Shown here piece by piece: positions 1 to 15,074 of a DNA stretch of 64,000 nt (its first letter is position 1; each line of letters starts with the position of its first letter). The notes beneath the pieces were generated by a model. That model made no database searches. It saw only the letters and a list, made by a program, of their open reading frames with translations, and was not told the origin of the DNA. Origin of the DNA: Carallia brachiata (lineage: Eukaryota > Streptophyta > Magnoliopsida > Malpighiales > Rhizophoraceae); the NCBI GenBank assembly GCA_021464245.1, contig JADCRB010000001.1, positions 682,801 through 746,800 of the forward strand, written 5' to 3'. Both the position numbers and the translations under genes were made by a program.

Positions 1-3000
1 GATAGTTCTTTGCTGCGTTACGGTTGAAGCGATTGAGATTGGAGTTCATGTATTCGTGTGTGTCGGCACCTTGAGTTATGTTTAGATGCTTCGAAAAGTT
101 CACCTCTAACCGCTTTCCAAAAAGAACGGCACCCTGTTTCACGTTCCAAACAACATTGGTACACGCCACTAAAACGAAAATCTTGTTAAGCAGAACAGAC
201 CATCTATAAATCTGACTTGACTACTTTTCAAGGAACTTCATTATATCATCATGCGCCATCAAAAGGAATAAAAAATGAGAGGCAATGCTTTAAATCTGAT
301 AACTCTTGCAGATAAGGATTGTTTCTACTATAAAAATAACACATAGACCGACAAAGCTAGTAATGGAAATTCGGTTACATCAATAACTGCATACTCAATT
401 TGTATTTGCAAACAAAATAAAGGCAGTTAGATAAATTTCCTAATTCATATCTAGAATGTGTGCCTCACAGCACATTTACAATTCAATTGATTAAGTGTTG
501 ATTACTCTGTGTTAAGTTGAGCCTTTTGTGCTCTGCAATCATACAACCAAAGTTTTCAACAATGAGAATTGGGATATGCAATTAGTTGCAAGAAATAGAC
601 AGTTACCTCCAACAAATACCCAAGTATTCTATTGATCCAAAAACACTTTAATTTTCTCAACTATCTAAATGATACAGGATGGCAAGGCTAACCTTTAAAA
701 AGTGCACTGCCAATTCGGCCTGAAAACCATCTCCCATCTGAACAAGGGCATGATCTGGTTTGTTGCGGAGAAGTTTAATTCTCACAATGTTTCCATAGAG
801 GGAAAAGAGGTTAAAAAGCTTATCCTCATCCATTTTCTGCGTAGAGGAAATATACACTAGCAATCACCAGAAAAGTCAACCGAAACTTTCAATTGAAAGA
901 AGAAAAAAGACCAAAGTTGACTTACATCAGTATTCAAATTAGAGACAAGTACTGTACACCTATCATTAGTCCCACTAACTCCAGGAGGCAACCCTCCACC
1001 AAAGGCAGCTGCAATTGCAGCTGCATTGGCCATCTAAAATTTCAAGTAAGGATCAGTATGAAACAAACAATACCACAAAGAAGAAACAAGATTCATTAAT
1101 GCACAGATAAGTTCAGGTCAACAAACCATGACATTTAAGTTATGCAATTAAAGAACCACTGAATGCTCACTATGAAGAATGCCATTACTCAAGAAAAGGC
1201 GCAAGTAAAATCAGTTGCTCAAAACAAAGGCAAAAGGACTCTATGGTCCTGCTATGGGTGAGCATGGAGAATAACTTCCAGCATAACGGCAAACATGCAT
1301 ACATGCATCTACACATGAACAGATTGATTTCCACATACCGCATAAAGAGATTGGCAAAATGTCAAAGCTAAGCTAGATTTTCACAAGATAGACAACAGGG
1401 CATTATCATGCCTCAGCCACTTTGTTTTGGTTTTCAATTTCAAGGTGGAGAGATAGAGTCAACACAAATGAACAAGATACTTAACAAAATGTTCAATCAG
1501 AACTTGTCATAAAGTTCCAAAAAATTTGAGAGAACGATGACAAATACGGATTCATGATACCATACGACAAAGCCAATGACATTTTTTTTTTTTAATTTTT
1601 AGCCCAGTGCAGGTTTGTTCAAACCCAATTCTAACACTCTAATTACCAGCCATATTTTTATTCTCCTGTTCCAGAGCACCCACCAAAAAACATAGAATAG
1701 TCTGTTTACTAGTTTTGCTAATGAAAAGCAAAGAAGAACAAGAGAATAACCATAACCTGTATAAAAAATATGCATATCTAAAATGCAGCCAAAGAGGAGG
1801 GAAAAATTTTAGAAAGAAAAAGGAATATCAATGGAACTGCCAATGGACATCCTGAATATGATGCAAAAATCATAATTATCATTTCGACCATGAAATGGGC
1901 GATGCACACCTGTGGATATGTAGCTGCAAAAAAGAAATGGAGGATATTTCAGTCAATGTAAAAATGAATATACAGAGAATTAGCTGAGGAAAATATAACC
2001 TCCAATTCAGACCCCTTCCTCCAGTGGCTAGAAGGGCATACATACCTCCTACGTCACCATATCCAGTCTGTTGGACGGACAGAGAAGGAAAAATTTAATA
2101 ATTTGAAACAATTATAAACTAACCAGCACGTAAAAGCTAAATAAAATTGACAGTATAACGTACTTGTGAAGATCTGCCTTTCTGTTCTGATGGCAAATTT
2201 GGGTTTGTAAAATCCCTGTATAATAATAGATGACAACAATTAGATTACAGGGACGGAAAGATGAACAAAGTTAACTAAGAATCCATGAGAGTGCTAATAA
2301 ACCTTGATCGATCATTATTGTAGTTAACTTGCAACTCGTCCAAGCTACATTCCAACATGACATACAAGTTAAAATCAACAAGATGATCAAAAGAAAAAAC
2401 ATTTGTTTGACTGCTAATTAAAGAAATCATGATTAAAAAAAAAAAATACTAGACTACACATGTCTATAAGCATGGCTAAAACCCCTTCCACCCCACCTCC
2501 CCAAAACCCAGAAGACAAAAAATAGGGCATAACTAAATGAATGCATAACATGCACAGCTGCATCAATTTAAAAAGGATAAAAAAAAAATAAAAAAAAGAG
2601 AAAAGAAAATAGGTAAAAGGCAATAAACATCATAAGAAAATTGCTATGGGGTTAGTTATTTACTTTGAGAACTGAATGTCCAGCTGACAGCAACCATCAT
2701 ATATATTGCGTCCCTAGATAAACAGAAACGTGTCAAATTTTGGAAGTCAACCAGCTGAAAGGCCTTGAACGATTTATAACACACCTGAAGAGTAGTTTTA
2801 GCTGAAACAGCACTCTGACGTAATTGATACTGAATTAAGGCCTGGAAACCTACAAAGCATATATAAACAATAGAAAGAAAAAAAAAATTATAAGTTAAGA
2901 AAGACATTGACATAAAATTCTGTCAAAATCATTTTGCTTTCTTCTCATTACAAAGCATAGGATAAATCTAATAACACTCAGATCAAAAATTTTAAGGAAC

Positions 3001-5627
3001 ATAAAGCACAATTCTTAGAAACTCAAGTCATTTAGCATGATCATTAGAACACTTGTCACATAAAGATAAGAACACTAAGTTGGAAGAAGTGAAAAAGAAG
3101 AAAAAGAAAAAGAAGAGAAAAAGCAGAGGAAGAAAACTTGAAGAAGCTGACCAGCTGACTTCTGAAAAGTGACAATCTTCTCCACAAATCCATAAGGAGA
3201 AAAAACTTGATGCAGCACATCCACTGTAATAGGATATAGCATGTGATGGATTGTAACTAATAGAATTCGGTTCGGCTGTGCATCCAAGTAGTGCCCAAGA
3301 AGAAACCAGCAGAAAGACAGAAGAGAGAAGAGGATAAATAGAGAAGCATAGATAGAGAGGAGATAGATGACTTAAGTTACAGAAAAAACGAATGCAATAA
3401 ACCAAACCAATTGTGAAAAAATCTTGAAGGTTTGACTACCAAACTGCATTCACAGGAAAATAAAAAAAGAAAAAGATGAAATGCAGAGTACAAAAGCTTG
3501 GAATTCAATGAAAAGTGAAATTTCTTGGCCATTCCATTAAACATATTGACCTCAAGAGCTTGAAGGTAAATGCATGAATCAAGGTTCAATAACATTAAGC
3601 CACAAGGTCTAACAAAATGCACCAAAGTCAGAATTAACTGGCCCGTAGTATGTCTTAGATAAAACTGAATTATCCAAGATCCTTATTCTTTTGCTACGAA
3701 AGGAAGGGGAGTCTTACTGCTTACAACTGAACTTAGCATTAATAAAACCAAGAAAGCTAAAATTGTCCTCCTCTATGTAATCTGCTTCCAGAGATGTCCT
3801 AAGACAAATGGGCATTTTATTTTTCACGTTCATGAGACATAGCTGATAATGTGATCCATAGTGAAATCAAGAACCAACCAACCAACCAAATAAATGACAA
3901 GGCAAAAAATTCTTTTAACACTTGAAACTCACCAGCTCCATCAACTAAGCACCGATTACAAATGATAATCTACTCAATAACCATAAAACAGGTCAACTAA
4001 GAATGAATGCTTGAATATCCATGCTCCACTAGAACAAATTTTCCAGATCCAAATTTCTTTGCATGTGAAATTCCACAACATGGCCACATTTTATTCCAAG
4101 TGTATTCAGCTATGAAGTACCAACCTCATCTCCTCGTGATTGAGGACTTTGATCCATTGTGGTCAACTCTTGATGTGACGAGAATTGGAGATAAACATTC
4201 CTTCCCCTAAAAAAACCGTAAGAATATTTTAAACATATAGCAGAGAAAACAATGCACAAGAGAACTCTGACAGCTACAAGAAGCTGAAAGAATAAACTCA
4301 ATCAAGATTTTTCAGATAGAAGCCCAAACAATTTATGCACACCTTATGGTCGGTTGAACATTTGTATAGAATTGTAAAGCATTCACTGCTGAAGATACGT
4401 CTTGCATTTGAAGGAGAGCCTGTTCGACAGATGAGGAATAATACATAACGTGATCGTTTAGCTAAAGTTCAATTCAATTAACTGCCATAATATGGTTAAC
4501 ATAAAGAAAAACCTGATTTTTCGCTCGAAGCATAACAAGTTTTGTAATGACGCCAAATGGCTGGAATAGCAGGAGCAAATCATTCTGTGAAGAACCACGA
4601 AAGGCACATCAAACAACATTTTACAACTCTAAATAATTTTCCCCGAGGCATAAAACAAATCTTCACTAAAACACCTACTACTAAGCAATCAAAGGTGACT
4701 TCTGATTGCAAGAAAATAATTCTTCGCAAGGCATATGGGCACCAGACAGGATGCAGGAGTCCAAAAACATAGAATAAGAAAATTATTGATGAACCTTGCA
4801 GTACAGCAAGGCTACATTTTGTGCCATTGATTGGAACATTGGATTAATCTTATCCACAGCAATTAGCACCATGACATTAGATCATGTTGTGCTCTTGGTA
4901 AGTTCATTCATAGACACATTTCTTTACCTTATGTTCGAAATGAGTTTCTTTTGATAAAATTAACGTAATAACCCAATATACTTCCAAGACACAAAGGAAA
5001 CAACAAATCAAGACAAGTGAGTTGTATAATAGATTTTTTCCCCTGCATAATCAACCTTTATAGGACCTTTACATTTTGCTTGAAATTTCTTGGTTTTTGC
5101 TTGTAATTTCTTAGAGGGGGCTTTCCAATTTTCAATGTTCCAAAGCTGGAGAACATGCCTAGGATACAGCCGTGGAGCACATTTGAATTTCTCTAATTTA
5201 TCTTTGTAAAGATGAAACCCCGTCTTACCTAAATTGTAAACTTTCCCTCCTATGTCAAATATAATGAATGCTAATAAAAGTTTATATATTTTTACATTGA
5301 CAGTCTCAACAATTTGAATATTAGAGTCAATAAGTAGAAAGTAAATAGTATCATCCATCAAACAGAAGATGGAGAGTTGAATCATTTCAAATTCACATAC
5401 CGAAAAGGTCAACTGTCAATGACAAAACATGTAACCAGATACAAAGAAAATTGGATAGATGCAGCTACAATCTCAAATAGTCTATTATTATTGTTAGTTT
5501 AACATACAGATTGAGAGAATTATGGGGAGGGGATGAGAGAGAGAGAGAGAGAGAGAGAGAGGGAAAGTACTTCAGAAATTTCGTGTCCAACATTGCGAAC
5601 GTGGATAACTTTGGAAGGTTCTGTCAT
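1..5627 (-). CDS. PTB3: Polypyrimidine tract-binding protein homolog 3 (partial, 3' end outside window)
   Basis: RNA-binding protein expected to act in nuclear pre-mRNA splicing through RRM domains. Coding exons read on the minus strand: 5571-5627, 4513-4584, 4343-4419, 4125-4206, 3152-3275, 2785-2849, 2664-2713, 2303-2344, 2164-2215, 2046-2067, 1910-1923, 926-1033, 693-836 and 1-133, the last running off the left edge. All phases join without a break. The start gives MTEPSKVIHVRNVGHEISE, the first RRM beta strand; RRM1 ends near GRNVYLQFSSHQE, RRM2 holds RILLVTIHHMLYPIT and GRNIYDGCCQLDIQFS, and RRM3 holds CTVLVSNLNTD and LFSLYGNIVRIKLLRNKPDHALVQM. An Ala/Gly linker (MANAAAIAAAFGGGLPPG) precedes RRM3. 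The single-protein match is to the divergent plant PTB3 class rather than PTB1/2 (family knowledge). RRM4 should lie left of base 1. Two exons are only 22 and 14 nt long. Confidence 0.93.
5534..5562 (-). repeat. (CT)n microsatellite in PTB3 intron 1
   Basis: About 14 CT repeats on the transcribed strand. They begin roughly 8 nt after the 5' splice site of coding exon 1 (GTACTTTCCC, then the CT run, then ATCCCCTCCCC). CU-rich RNA of this kind is the classical PTB ligand, so it may matter for splicing of this transcript; that role is inference. Confidence 0.9.
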
Positions 5628-6442
5628 TTTGACGCACCCTACAATAAAGAAAGTTTATGTCCAAATTCCACTATCAAGAGCCAAGGTCATTGTCTGCTTA
5701 ATGGAAGCAACTAAACATTTGAAAATTATTAATAATAAATAATTGCTACCTCAAATAACAGAAATACAACAAAGCCCCTCAAAATCCCACACAATCCATC
5801 AGCAACGAATTTTTTTTTTTTTAAGCAAAAATAAAAGCCCTAATACATGATAAAAATTGCAAAGAGACCGTAATAATTTTCAACTCCAAACCCTAAGTAT
5901 TTGAATCAGAGAATCAAGAAGAGCAAGAAAAAGAAAAAAGACTTCGAATCCGCGGAAAAAAAAAAAACAAATAACTAGCGAAGAATCATGGCATGAAAAA
6001 ATGTAAAAGGCCATTAGCTTTTATTTTCTACCTCAGATTTTCTCAGCTCCCAAACAGACCGCACATTCAGACGAAGGACCTGAGAAACATTTAAACCTAA
6101 GAAAAAAGAAACAAAGAAAGAGAACTTGCCTGAGACAGAGAAAGAAGGCGGGAAGCGGAGAAGGAGAAAGAAGAAGAGCGAGAGAGAGAAAAAGTATGGA
6201 TCGATGTCGTCCTCGTCACAACACTTAACCTATCTTTCTGACCGTTCTGCCCTTAAAAATTGCCTCTTGTTTGAAGTGGACTCACTGTGGTGCCCATCAA
6301 GTTTTGTTGTGGGCCTTTTTTTTTTTTTCTAACTTTACTGAGCGATTGAATTTTGAGTAATAATAATTTAATAATTTATGTTTTTTTTAATTTTAATTAT
6401 TTAATTATTTATATTGTTTTGTTATTATTTAGATATTGTCTT

Positions 6443-6894
6443 TTAATAATTTTTTTTCTTTTTTTCTATTTGATGCTCTTATTCCTAAATTAAAAATCAC
6501 ATTTTGTTTAAAACATTATTAACGAAGTGTTCTTTTTTTTTTTTTTGTTATTAGTGTTTTGTTTTTGTAATCTGCATCCTGCACTATGAATGCCAGACTT
6601 ACCTCCTGACGAAGCTGAAGAGTGGGAAGTGCCAAGTGCAAAAAACAATACAAAATAGAAAGTCCTTTAATAATTTTTTTTCTTTTTTCTATTTGATGCT
6701 CTTATTCCTAAATTAAAAATCACATTTTGTTTAAAACATTATTAACGAAGTGTTCTTTTTTTTTTTTTTTGTTATTAGTGTTTTGTTTTTGTAATCTGCA
6801 TCCTGCACTATGAATGCCAGACTTATCTCCTGACGAAGCTGAAGAGTGGGAAGTGCCAAGTGCAAAAAACAATACAAAATAGAAAGTCCTTTAA
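6443..6894. repeat. Recent tandem duplication, two ~224-bp units
   Basis: Units are about 6443-6670 and 6667-6894. Both contain, in the same order, TTTGATGCTCTTATTCC, a poly-T run, TCTGCATCCTGCACTATGAA and GACGAAGCTGAAGAGTGGGA. They differ mainly in poly-T length and one C/T substitution, so the copy is young. The unit has no long ORF and no recognised family. Confidence 0.93.
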
Positions 6895-7040
6895 GCTATC
6901 AAAATTGAAAAAAAAAATCTTCATAAAAAAATGGAAAAAAAAAAATAAAGGTTTCCCTCTATGACTTCATTTTAGGTTTAAGTTTCTCTTCATGACGTTA
7001 ACGGGTGACATTTAATCTCGACTCATTTATGTGATTAGAA

Positions 7041-7603
7041 CTGTAAATGAGTCGAGTTGAGTTGAATATGGACATGTTCAAATTTGTTTGTTTAACTAAT
7101 AAGTCGAGTTTATCTTTTATCAAGTTAAGTTTCAAGTTTTTTATAAATGTATTGACTAATTTTATAGTATTAATAAAAATAATTAAAATTATAAAAAATA
7201 TTTTTATAAATAGTATTAAATTAAAAAAAAATTATTTTACTAAAATGAACTATTAAAAAATAAAAATTTATTTTAATGTGCAATTGTATATATAATAAAG
7301 CATATCAATACACAAAATATTCATATTTACAAAATTTATAAAATATTAAATTTTAACAAAATTATTTGATTGATGACTTAAATAAACATTTCAAATATAT
7401 TCTAATAACATACAAAATAAAATTTTAAATAAAATTTAAACTTACTCTAAATAATTATTAAACAACCACGAGTTTTATTGAGTCGAATTTATCCTTACTC
7501 AAACTTGATTCGTTTTTTAAAATAAGTTTTGAAATCGAGTTTTGAACGAACTTTTATCGAGTCGAGTCATCAAGTTTTTAATGAATATATTTGTTCGTTA
7601 ACA
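7041..7603. mobile_element. Possible degenerate non-autonomous transposon
   Basis: Clusters of GAGTCGAGTT-type motifs lie at 7048-7110 and, mostly in related or inverted form, at 7480-7575, flanking an AT-rich core. The ends (CTGTAAATGAGTCGAG and a terminal TTGTTCGTTAACAC) resemble plant elements rich in CGAG repeats. No clean target duplication or terminal inverted repeat was found, so the assignment is weak. Confidence 0.3.
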
Positions 7604-8436
7604 CTTATATATGCGATGACTCATATACTAATGATGCATATTTTTTTTAAAAGCCACGAAGTCTTTGCAATATTATTTAACAATTTATTTTTTTTTCAAA
7701 TTCAATAATTCAAACACTTATATTATTATTCAACACTTATATTATTATGATCACATTTAAAAAAATAAGCAACTATGTAAACGTGCAATTTATAGCATGC
7801 GAAATATACGTAATTAATTTAATAATTTATCAATTTTTTTATTTTAAATTTAATATATTTTTTATAATTCAATAATTAAGATCTCACATATTAATTTTAT
7901 ACTTATTATTATAATTTTATATAACTTTTCCCTTTGAAATGTTTATCTATTTTTCAAATTGGCACTATATAGGCACGCGATTTAAAAAATATTTATTTAT
8001 TTTTTTATTAAATATAATATATTTTTATGATCTAAGAATTTGTAATACAAATTCGACGTATTAATTTTCTGTCTAATAACTTTTCTCATCCACCAAAAGT
8101 TGGAGACAGAAGTGATCCAAATCTACACGTCCACGTCATCACCGAACAAAAATATTCCCGTTTAATGAGGCGGTCTTTTCTCCGTATCGACCGTTTTCGT
8201 TGTCAACGACTTCAATAAACCAAAAAAAAAAAAACGATACCTGGCTGGCTACATCTTTTTTCTCCCGGCACTTCGCTGAACAACCGAAAAAACGGTATCG
8301 TATTCTTGTTCGTGTTATCTGTCATTGGCAGATCTGGTGCGATCTTGTGTTAGTGGAGAAACAAGCAAAAATGCGACAAATTTGATGTTTCAGGAGGTTG
8401 TGCGTAATCGTGTTGTGGTAATACTTTAACAGAGTT

Positions 8437-10573
8437 ATGGATCGGTATCAGAGGGTGGAGAAGCCGCGGCCGGAAGCGCCGATCAACGAAAGCGAGATTC
8501 GCATAACAACTCCGGGGAGAATGAGGAACTACATTACCTACGCCACAACTCTCCTTCAGGAGAAAGGATCCAATGAAATCTCTCTCAAGGCCATGGGCCG
8601 CGCCATAAACAAGACCATTATGATTGCTGAACTTATTAAGGTAATTTCCAATCTTTCATTAGAATTCATGATATTTCGGATAATAGCCAAATAATTTTAG
8701 AGTTATCTGCATGGCATGCAGAATCACGCAGTGCATCTAACGACATATTATTTGGTACCCTTGTTGTGTTGCGAACGAAATTTATTCTTAGTTTGATTTT
8801 CCTTTTCAGAGGCGGATTGTTGGCCTTCATCAGAATATTAGCATTGGTTCTATGGATATAACGGATACGTGGGAGCCACTAGAAGAGGGCCTTCTTCCGT
8901 AAGAGTTTGTTATTAGAGCAGAATTCTCTGTGTCTTTGTGTTTGTTAGTTGCCAGTTTCTCTTTGATATGCGTTAAGCAGAGTTTATGAGAATTGTTTTG
9001 TTTCTGATTAATACAGCCTGGAAACTACTCGACATGTGTCGGTGATGACTATTACTTTGTCCAAGAAGGAACTGGATACCTCCTCCACTGGGTATGTCTG
9101 AAAAAAAGTTGCTTTCATAGATGTATGGTTTCATCCATTCCGCGTTCCTCCTATAAAGGTTCAAACTTTAAGGGACAGTTTTTAATCTTCTTTACGTATT
9201 GCCCTTTTGCCTGTCTGCCTGTTGTTTTTTAATTTAGCTTTATAGGGAGCAATTCTGTTTGAAATTAGAAAACAACGTGGTAGCCTTTTGTTCTTACTGT
9301 TTGGTCTTTACTGCAGCTATCAACCACCTATTCCGGCTGATCGAGTGAGACCGTCAACTGAACATGATTACGAAGGAGGTAAAGAAAATACACTTGGATT
9401 TTTTTATCCTAATTACACCACCAAGTCTATTAATATTTCTTTCTTCACGTCCTTTAGAGGGAAGATCTCCTGGTAGGAGGGGGAGGGGGCGCTTTGGTCG
9501 TGGCTGGGGTAGAGCCAGAGGTAACATGTTCCGCTCTGTTAACATTGCCTGAAAAATATTCAGGTCTTTCTGTATGTATTACAAATTAGATATGCTGCCT
9601 ACCAGCTTCAATTATTTATCTGGGCATTTGATTTTGTTGCAATTTATTTGCCTTCATGAGCTACCATTAATTATCTTGCATTTTCGTATGTAGCAAATTA
9701 TAGCAATGGAGTCATGGAGTCCAGTGGAGACAAACGCTGGGTTGAGGGGCAAGGGTATGTGGTGGAAGGGGTAGAGGTCGTGGAAGAGGCCGTGGTGGTC
9801 GTGGACGTGGAAGAGGATATAGCAGTGGAAACATGCAACAACAGTCAGGTGTTTAAACCAATTATACTGGAGGAGCATATACTTCAATGCATGAAGTTCC
9901 TATTTGTCAATGACTGAATAGAAAGTATTTAAAATAGCACATGAGATGGGTGGCTAATGTTGGAAACACAAAATGATCTTTTAATGTTGATAATTAAGTA
10001 TGTCCATGTTTCTTTTCCCTCTTTTGGTGATTACCAAGCTTGTTTAGTGTTAGGCCTAGTTTTCTGCATAGTTTTGATGTGAGTCGTGCGTAGTTGAATA
10101 CATTCACGATGTTCTGTTAGTGGTACTTTTGAAGTGCTGAAATTTTAGTTTTAAACTTGTTTTTATGTTTACTTAAGATGTCGGTTATACTGCAAAACTT
10201 TTGGATCAGGACTTACATTTCAGGGTGGTCAAATGGGACTATTGTTTGCTATTCCAATAATACATATAGTTAACCTAGATTGAGAGGGAAATGAAACAGT
10301 TCATTATGATGCACCACTAAATGATGGTTAATAGATCCAACAAATTTTTGCTGTGATGCTGAAAAAATAAATGCGACATTTTCTCTGGTTTTGCGCTTTT
10401 GTGTACCTTTTTTGTTCCTTGAAGACAATTGTTTTCATCGCAACAAAATATTTGGAGTTATGCAGGACTACGTGAACCAGGCAGGGGCATGGGCAGGGCC
10501 AGGGGAGGTGGGCGTGGGCGTGGTCAGGGTTACAGAACGGATGGTCCAGTCCAGGAAGCATAGCACGTCCTAG
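8437..10573 (+). CDS. Alba-family DNA/RNA-binding protein with RGG-type tail (apparent frameshift)
   Basis: Exons: 8437-8640, 8810-8898, 9017-9091, 9317-9378, 9458-9520, 9694-9848, 10466-10573. The first three exons encode the Alba fold: ITTPGRMRNYITYATTLLQE, AMGRAINKT, then RRIVGLHQNISIGSMDITDT and TTRHVSVMTITLSKKEL. Plant Alba/RGG proteins bind nucleic acid and R-loops or mRNA (family knowledge). The tail starts normally (GRSPGRRGRGRFGRGWGRAR). In exon 6, near base 9759, the frame slips: the RGG repeat GGRGRGRGRGRGGRGRGRG lies one frame over. As written, the ORF stays open through the repeat as a Val/Glu-rich tail and stops at 10571-10573 (251 aa). One extra base near 9759 would give an RGG tail ending at 10563 (248 aa). 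It is convergent with RPL3. Confidence 0.85.
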
Positions 10574-12521
10574 ACCCTGTTAAAGAGCTAGGTCTATTAG
10601 CAGAAAGTTCTTGATGCCTGCTCTTTTGATTATGTTTATTTGGGTGACACAGCAAAAGAAATTTTGTTAAGCAGTAGCAAGCTGTTACAGTTTAGTTTGT
10701 GGCATCCATCTTTTTGTAGTTGGAAGGTAGGTTATTCTTATTTCTTGCTGGACAGAAACTTGAAGAAAATTGTATAATTTTCCTCTCATGCAGGGAATAA
10801 TAAAGCAGTGCTTTCATTGATTCTATTCTATTCAATGTTTTTGTGTTTAGGCTCCTGTTGGTCATGTTATAGCGGCATTTTTCGTTTCTTGGGTTAAGGT
10901 TCGTCACATGAATATGTTGCTTGGCATTGTTGTCTTGGCTGTCCGTTTATTTTTGCTGCTGAGACATCAATGGATGAAGGATTTAAGAAACCCACTTTCC
11001 AAGTCTTTCGTCGGTGGTGAGAAAGCACACAAGATCATGACTAACAAGTGAGCAAAATAATTGGAGTTTGGTAGTACGTTTAACGCTAACATAAGCGAGT
11101 AAGAACAGCTGACCACTTTCTTTTTCTAATGCGAACAACAAACATAGTTCTCATGTAGGGTAGTTACTTTTTTCTAGTACATAGGAAAAGTAGATTAGGA
11201 GCTGACTTTCTTGCGAAGTTGAGTGCTTGTCTTGTCAATGATGAGGAATTGTATGATCATCCTCCTCGAGGTCTCCGCTTACTCTTAAACGGTGACGGTC
11301 ATAAGACTGTCTTTGTTCGTAACTATTAGTTGTTTCTTTCTTTTTACTTAGATCTATAAAAAAGAAAAGAAAAGAAAAGTAGATTAGTTAAACTGCAAGA
11401 GTAGTATCACATGATTCTACCTGTCGTACGCAGCTGTTAGCCGGGGCTAAAAATTCCTACGACGGGATTTAAGGAGTTTGGAGATTACAGAAATGTTTCC
11501 CCTCTAGTTGTTTTCTAAATTCATTTCGAGCACAGAAGAAAATACGACATTTTCGAGAAAGAGAGCTTCAGTTCTCAAATTAATTTTTTCCCTTTTGTTT
11601 CCCATACTGCAAACCACCCTTTAATTGACGAAGTTGAACTACGATAGGGTTGAGAAACCCTCCACCCTTTATGTTGGATAAAAGGCTAAGGTAAATATTC
11701 TATAGAAAAATGGAGGGATTGAAAAGGCGAGGAACGAAAAATGAGAGAATTTTTTATATGAAAAACAGTGGAAGGTGAAAAAAATAAAAATAAAATAGCA
11801 TGCATTATAATCCGAAATTTCCTCCTCTTCCCATAAAAATTAAGACAAACAAAAACAATTTTCTATTTCCTACCCTTCCCATTAAACTTAAGACTAACAA
11901 AAACAAGTTTCCTCTCCCTATCGTCTTTCCCTCTTCCCACATAAAGGCAAATCCCAAAGATTATGATACCTTGGTTTTGAACATTTCGGGCATTATGCTC
12001 TCCAGCAGACCAAAACAAACAAAAAAGAAACTTGTCCATGCTGTAACAAACTAGAAGTCTACAACTACCCACCTGCACTAGCAACTCAGTTTCGCACCAA
12101 ATATAGGAACTCCACCCATGAGAAACTCTAACCCAATCCCCATCTTGTGGCTCGTACATAGATTCATAATTTCCCATCTCGGCTGACAAGCAAGTGCCCT
12201 ATAATTCCTATGAACGGATACTTAAAGATAAGCAAAGAATCGATACAAAGCCCCAACATTAATTCCAGAAAAACAAAAAACTGCTCCAAAGCATTGCATA
12301 GAAAGATCCAAGGAAACCATTCATGAACTTAATATGATGGATTCATATCCAGAATATCTCAATTGAAACAAAAGATTAAAATATACGTTCCAAACACTAA
12401 GTAGCTTGAGCATCTCAATGAATAAGAAAAAAGGGTTTAATTGTTTCACGGCTTCAAGCATAAATTCAAAATTCCAACTAATTTGCTATGAAGGCTCAAA
12501 ATTAAGATAGGAGTAGCAAAA
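10574..12521. other. Convergent intergenic region with retroelement trace
   Basis: Starts with the likely 3' UTR of the Alba gene (to about 10900) and ends with the likely RPL3 3' UTR (from about 12420). The middle holds no credible gene. It contains a degraded RNase H-like fragment at about 11189-11329 and an A-rich stretch around 11740-11800. Confidence 0.55.
11189..11329 (+). mobile_element. Degenerate LINE-type RNase H C-terminal fragment
   Basis: An open stretch ending in TAG reads LGADFLAKLSA, then LYDHPPRGLRLLLNGDG, then TVFVRNY. This is the layout of the end of the RNase H domain in plant non-LTR retrotransposons (ADxLAK followed by a PP and LL-D/G segment). No reverse transcriptase or poly-A tail is seen, so it is a remnant at best; recognition is by motif only. 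Confidence 0.4.
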
Positions 12522-14817
<2,296 letters not shown>

Positions 14818-15074
14818 TCAATAAACCCCAGTTTTAATCAATAAAAATATATTACGCAAAATCCACAAACTCCTACATCCATCAGCCAAAAATCTAACTA
14901 AAAGTTCAAGTAAATAACAAAAATGATGGATCTGGGCGGACCCCATCAAAACTAAGATTCATTTTCTTAAGTATACTTTGCTCACACAAACAGAAGAGAA
15001 CGAAGAGACGAAGAAGAAAGCTGAACTACAAACCTCCTCGTGCAGCGGCGACAAGCTTCAGAGCCACCTCCAAG

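Larger units (their letters stand above)
5628..8436. other. Divergent intergenic region between PTB3 and Alba gene
   Basis: About 5628-6210 should be the PTB3 leader and promoter-proximal region (purine-rich on the plus strand, GA-rich at 6110-6190). From 6330 to 8080 the DNA is strongly AT-rich. It holds a recent 224-bp tandem duplication (6443-6894) and a possible transposon relic (7041-7603). From about 8100 GC content rises into the likely promoter and leader of the Alba gene. No coding region is supported here. Confidence 0.7.

Noticed and set aside
5008..5412. 134-codon minus-strand ORF inside PTB3 intron 1
   Set aside because: No recognised domain; not joined in frame to PTB3 exons. 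Lysine-rich end looks chance or an old insertion; left out as a gene.
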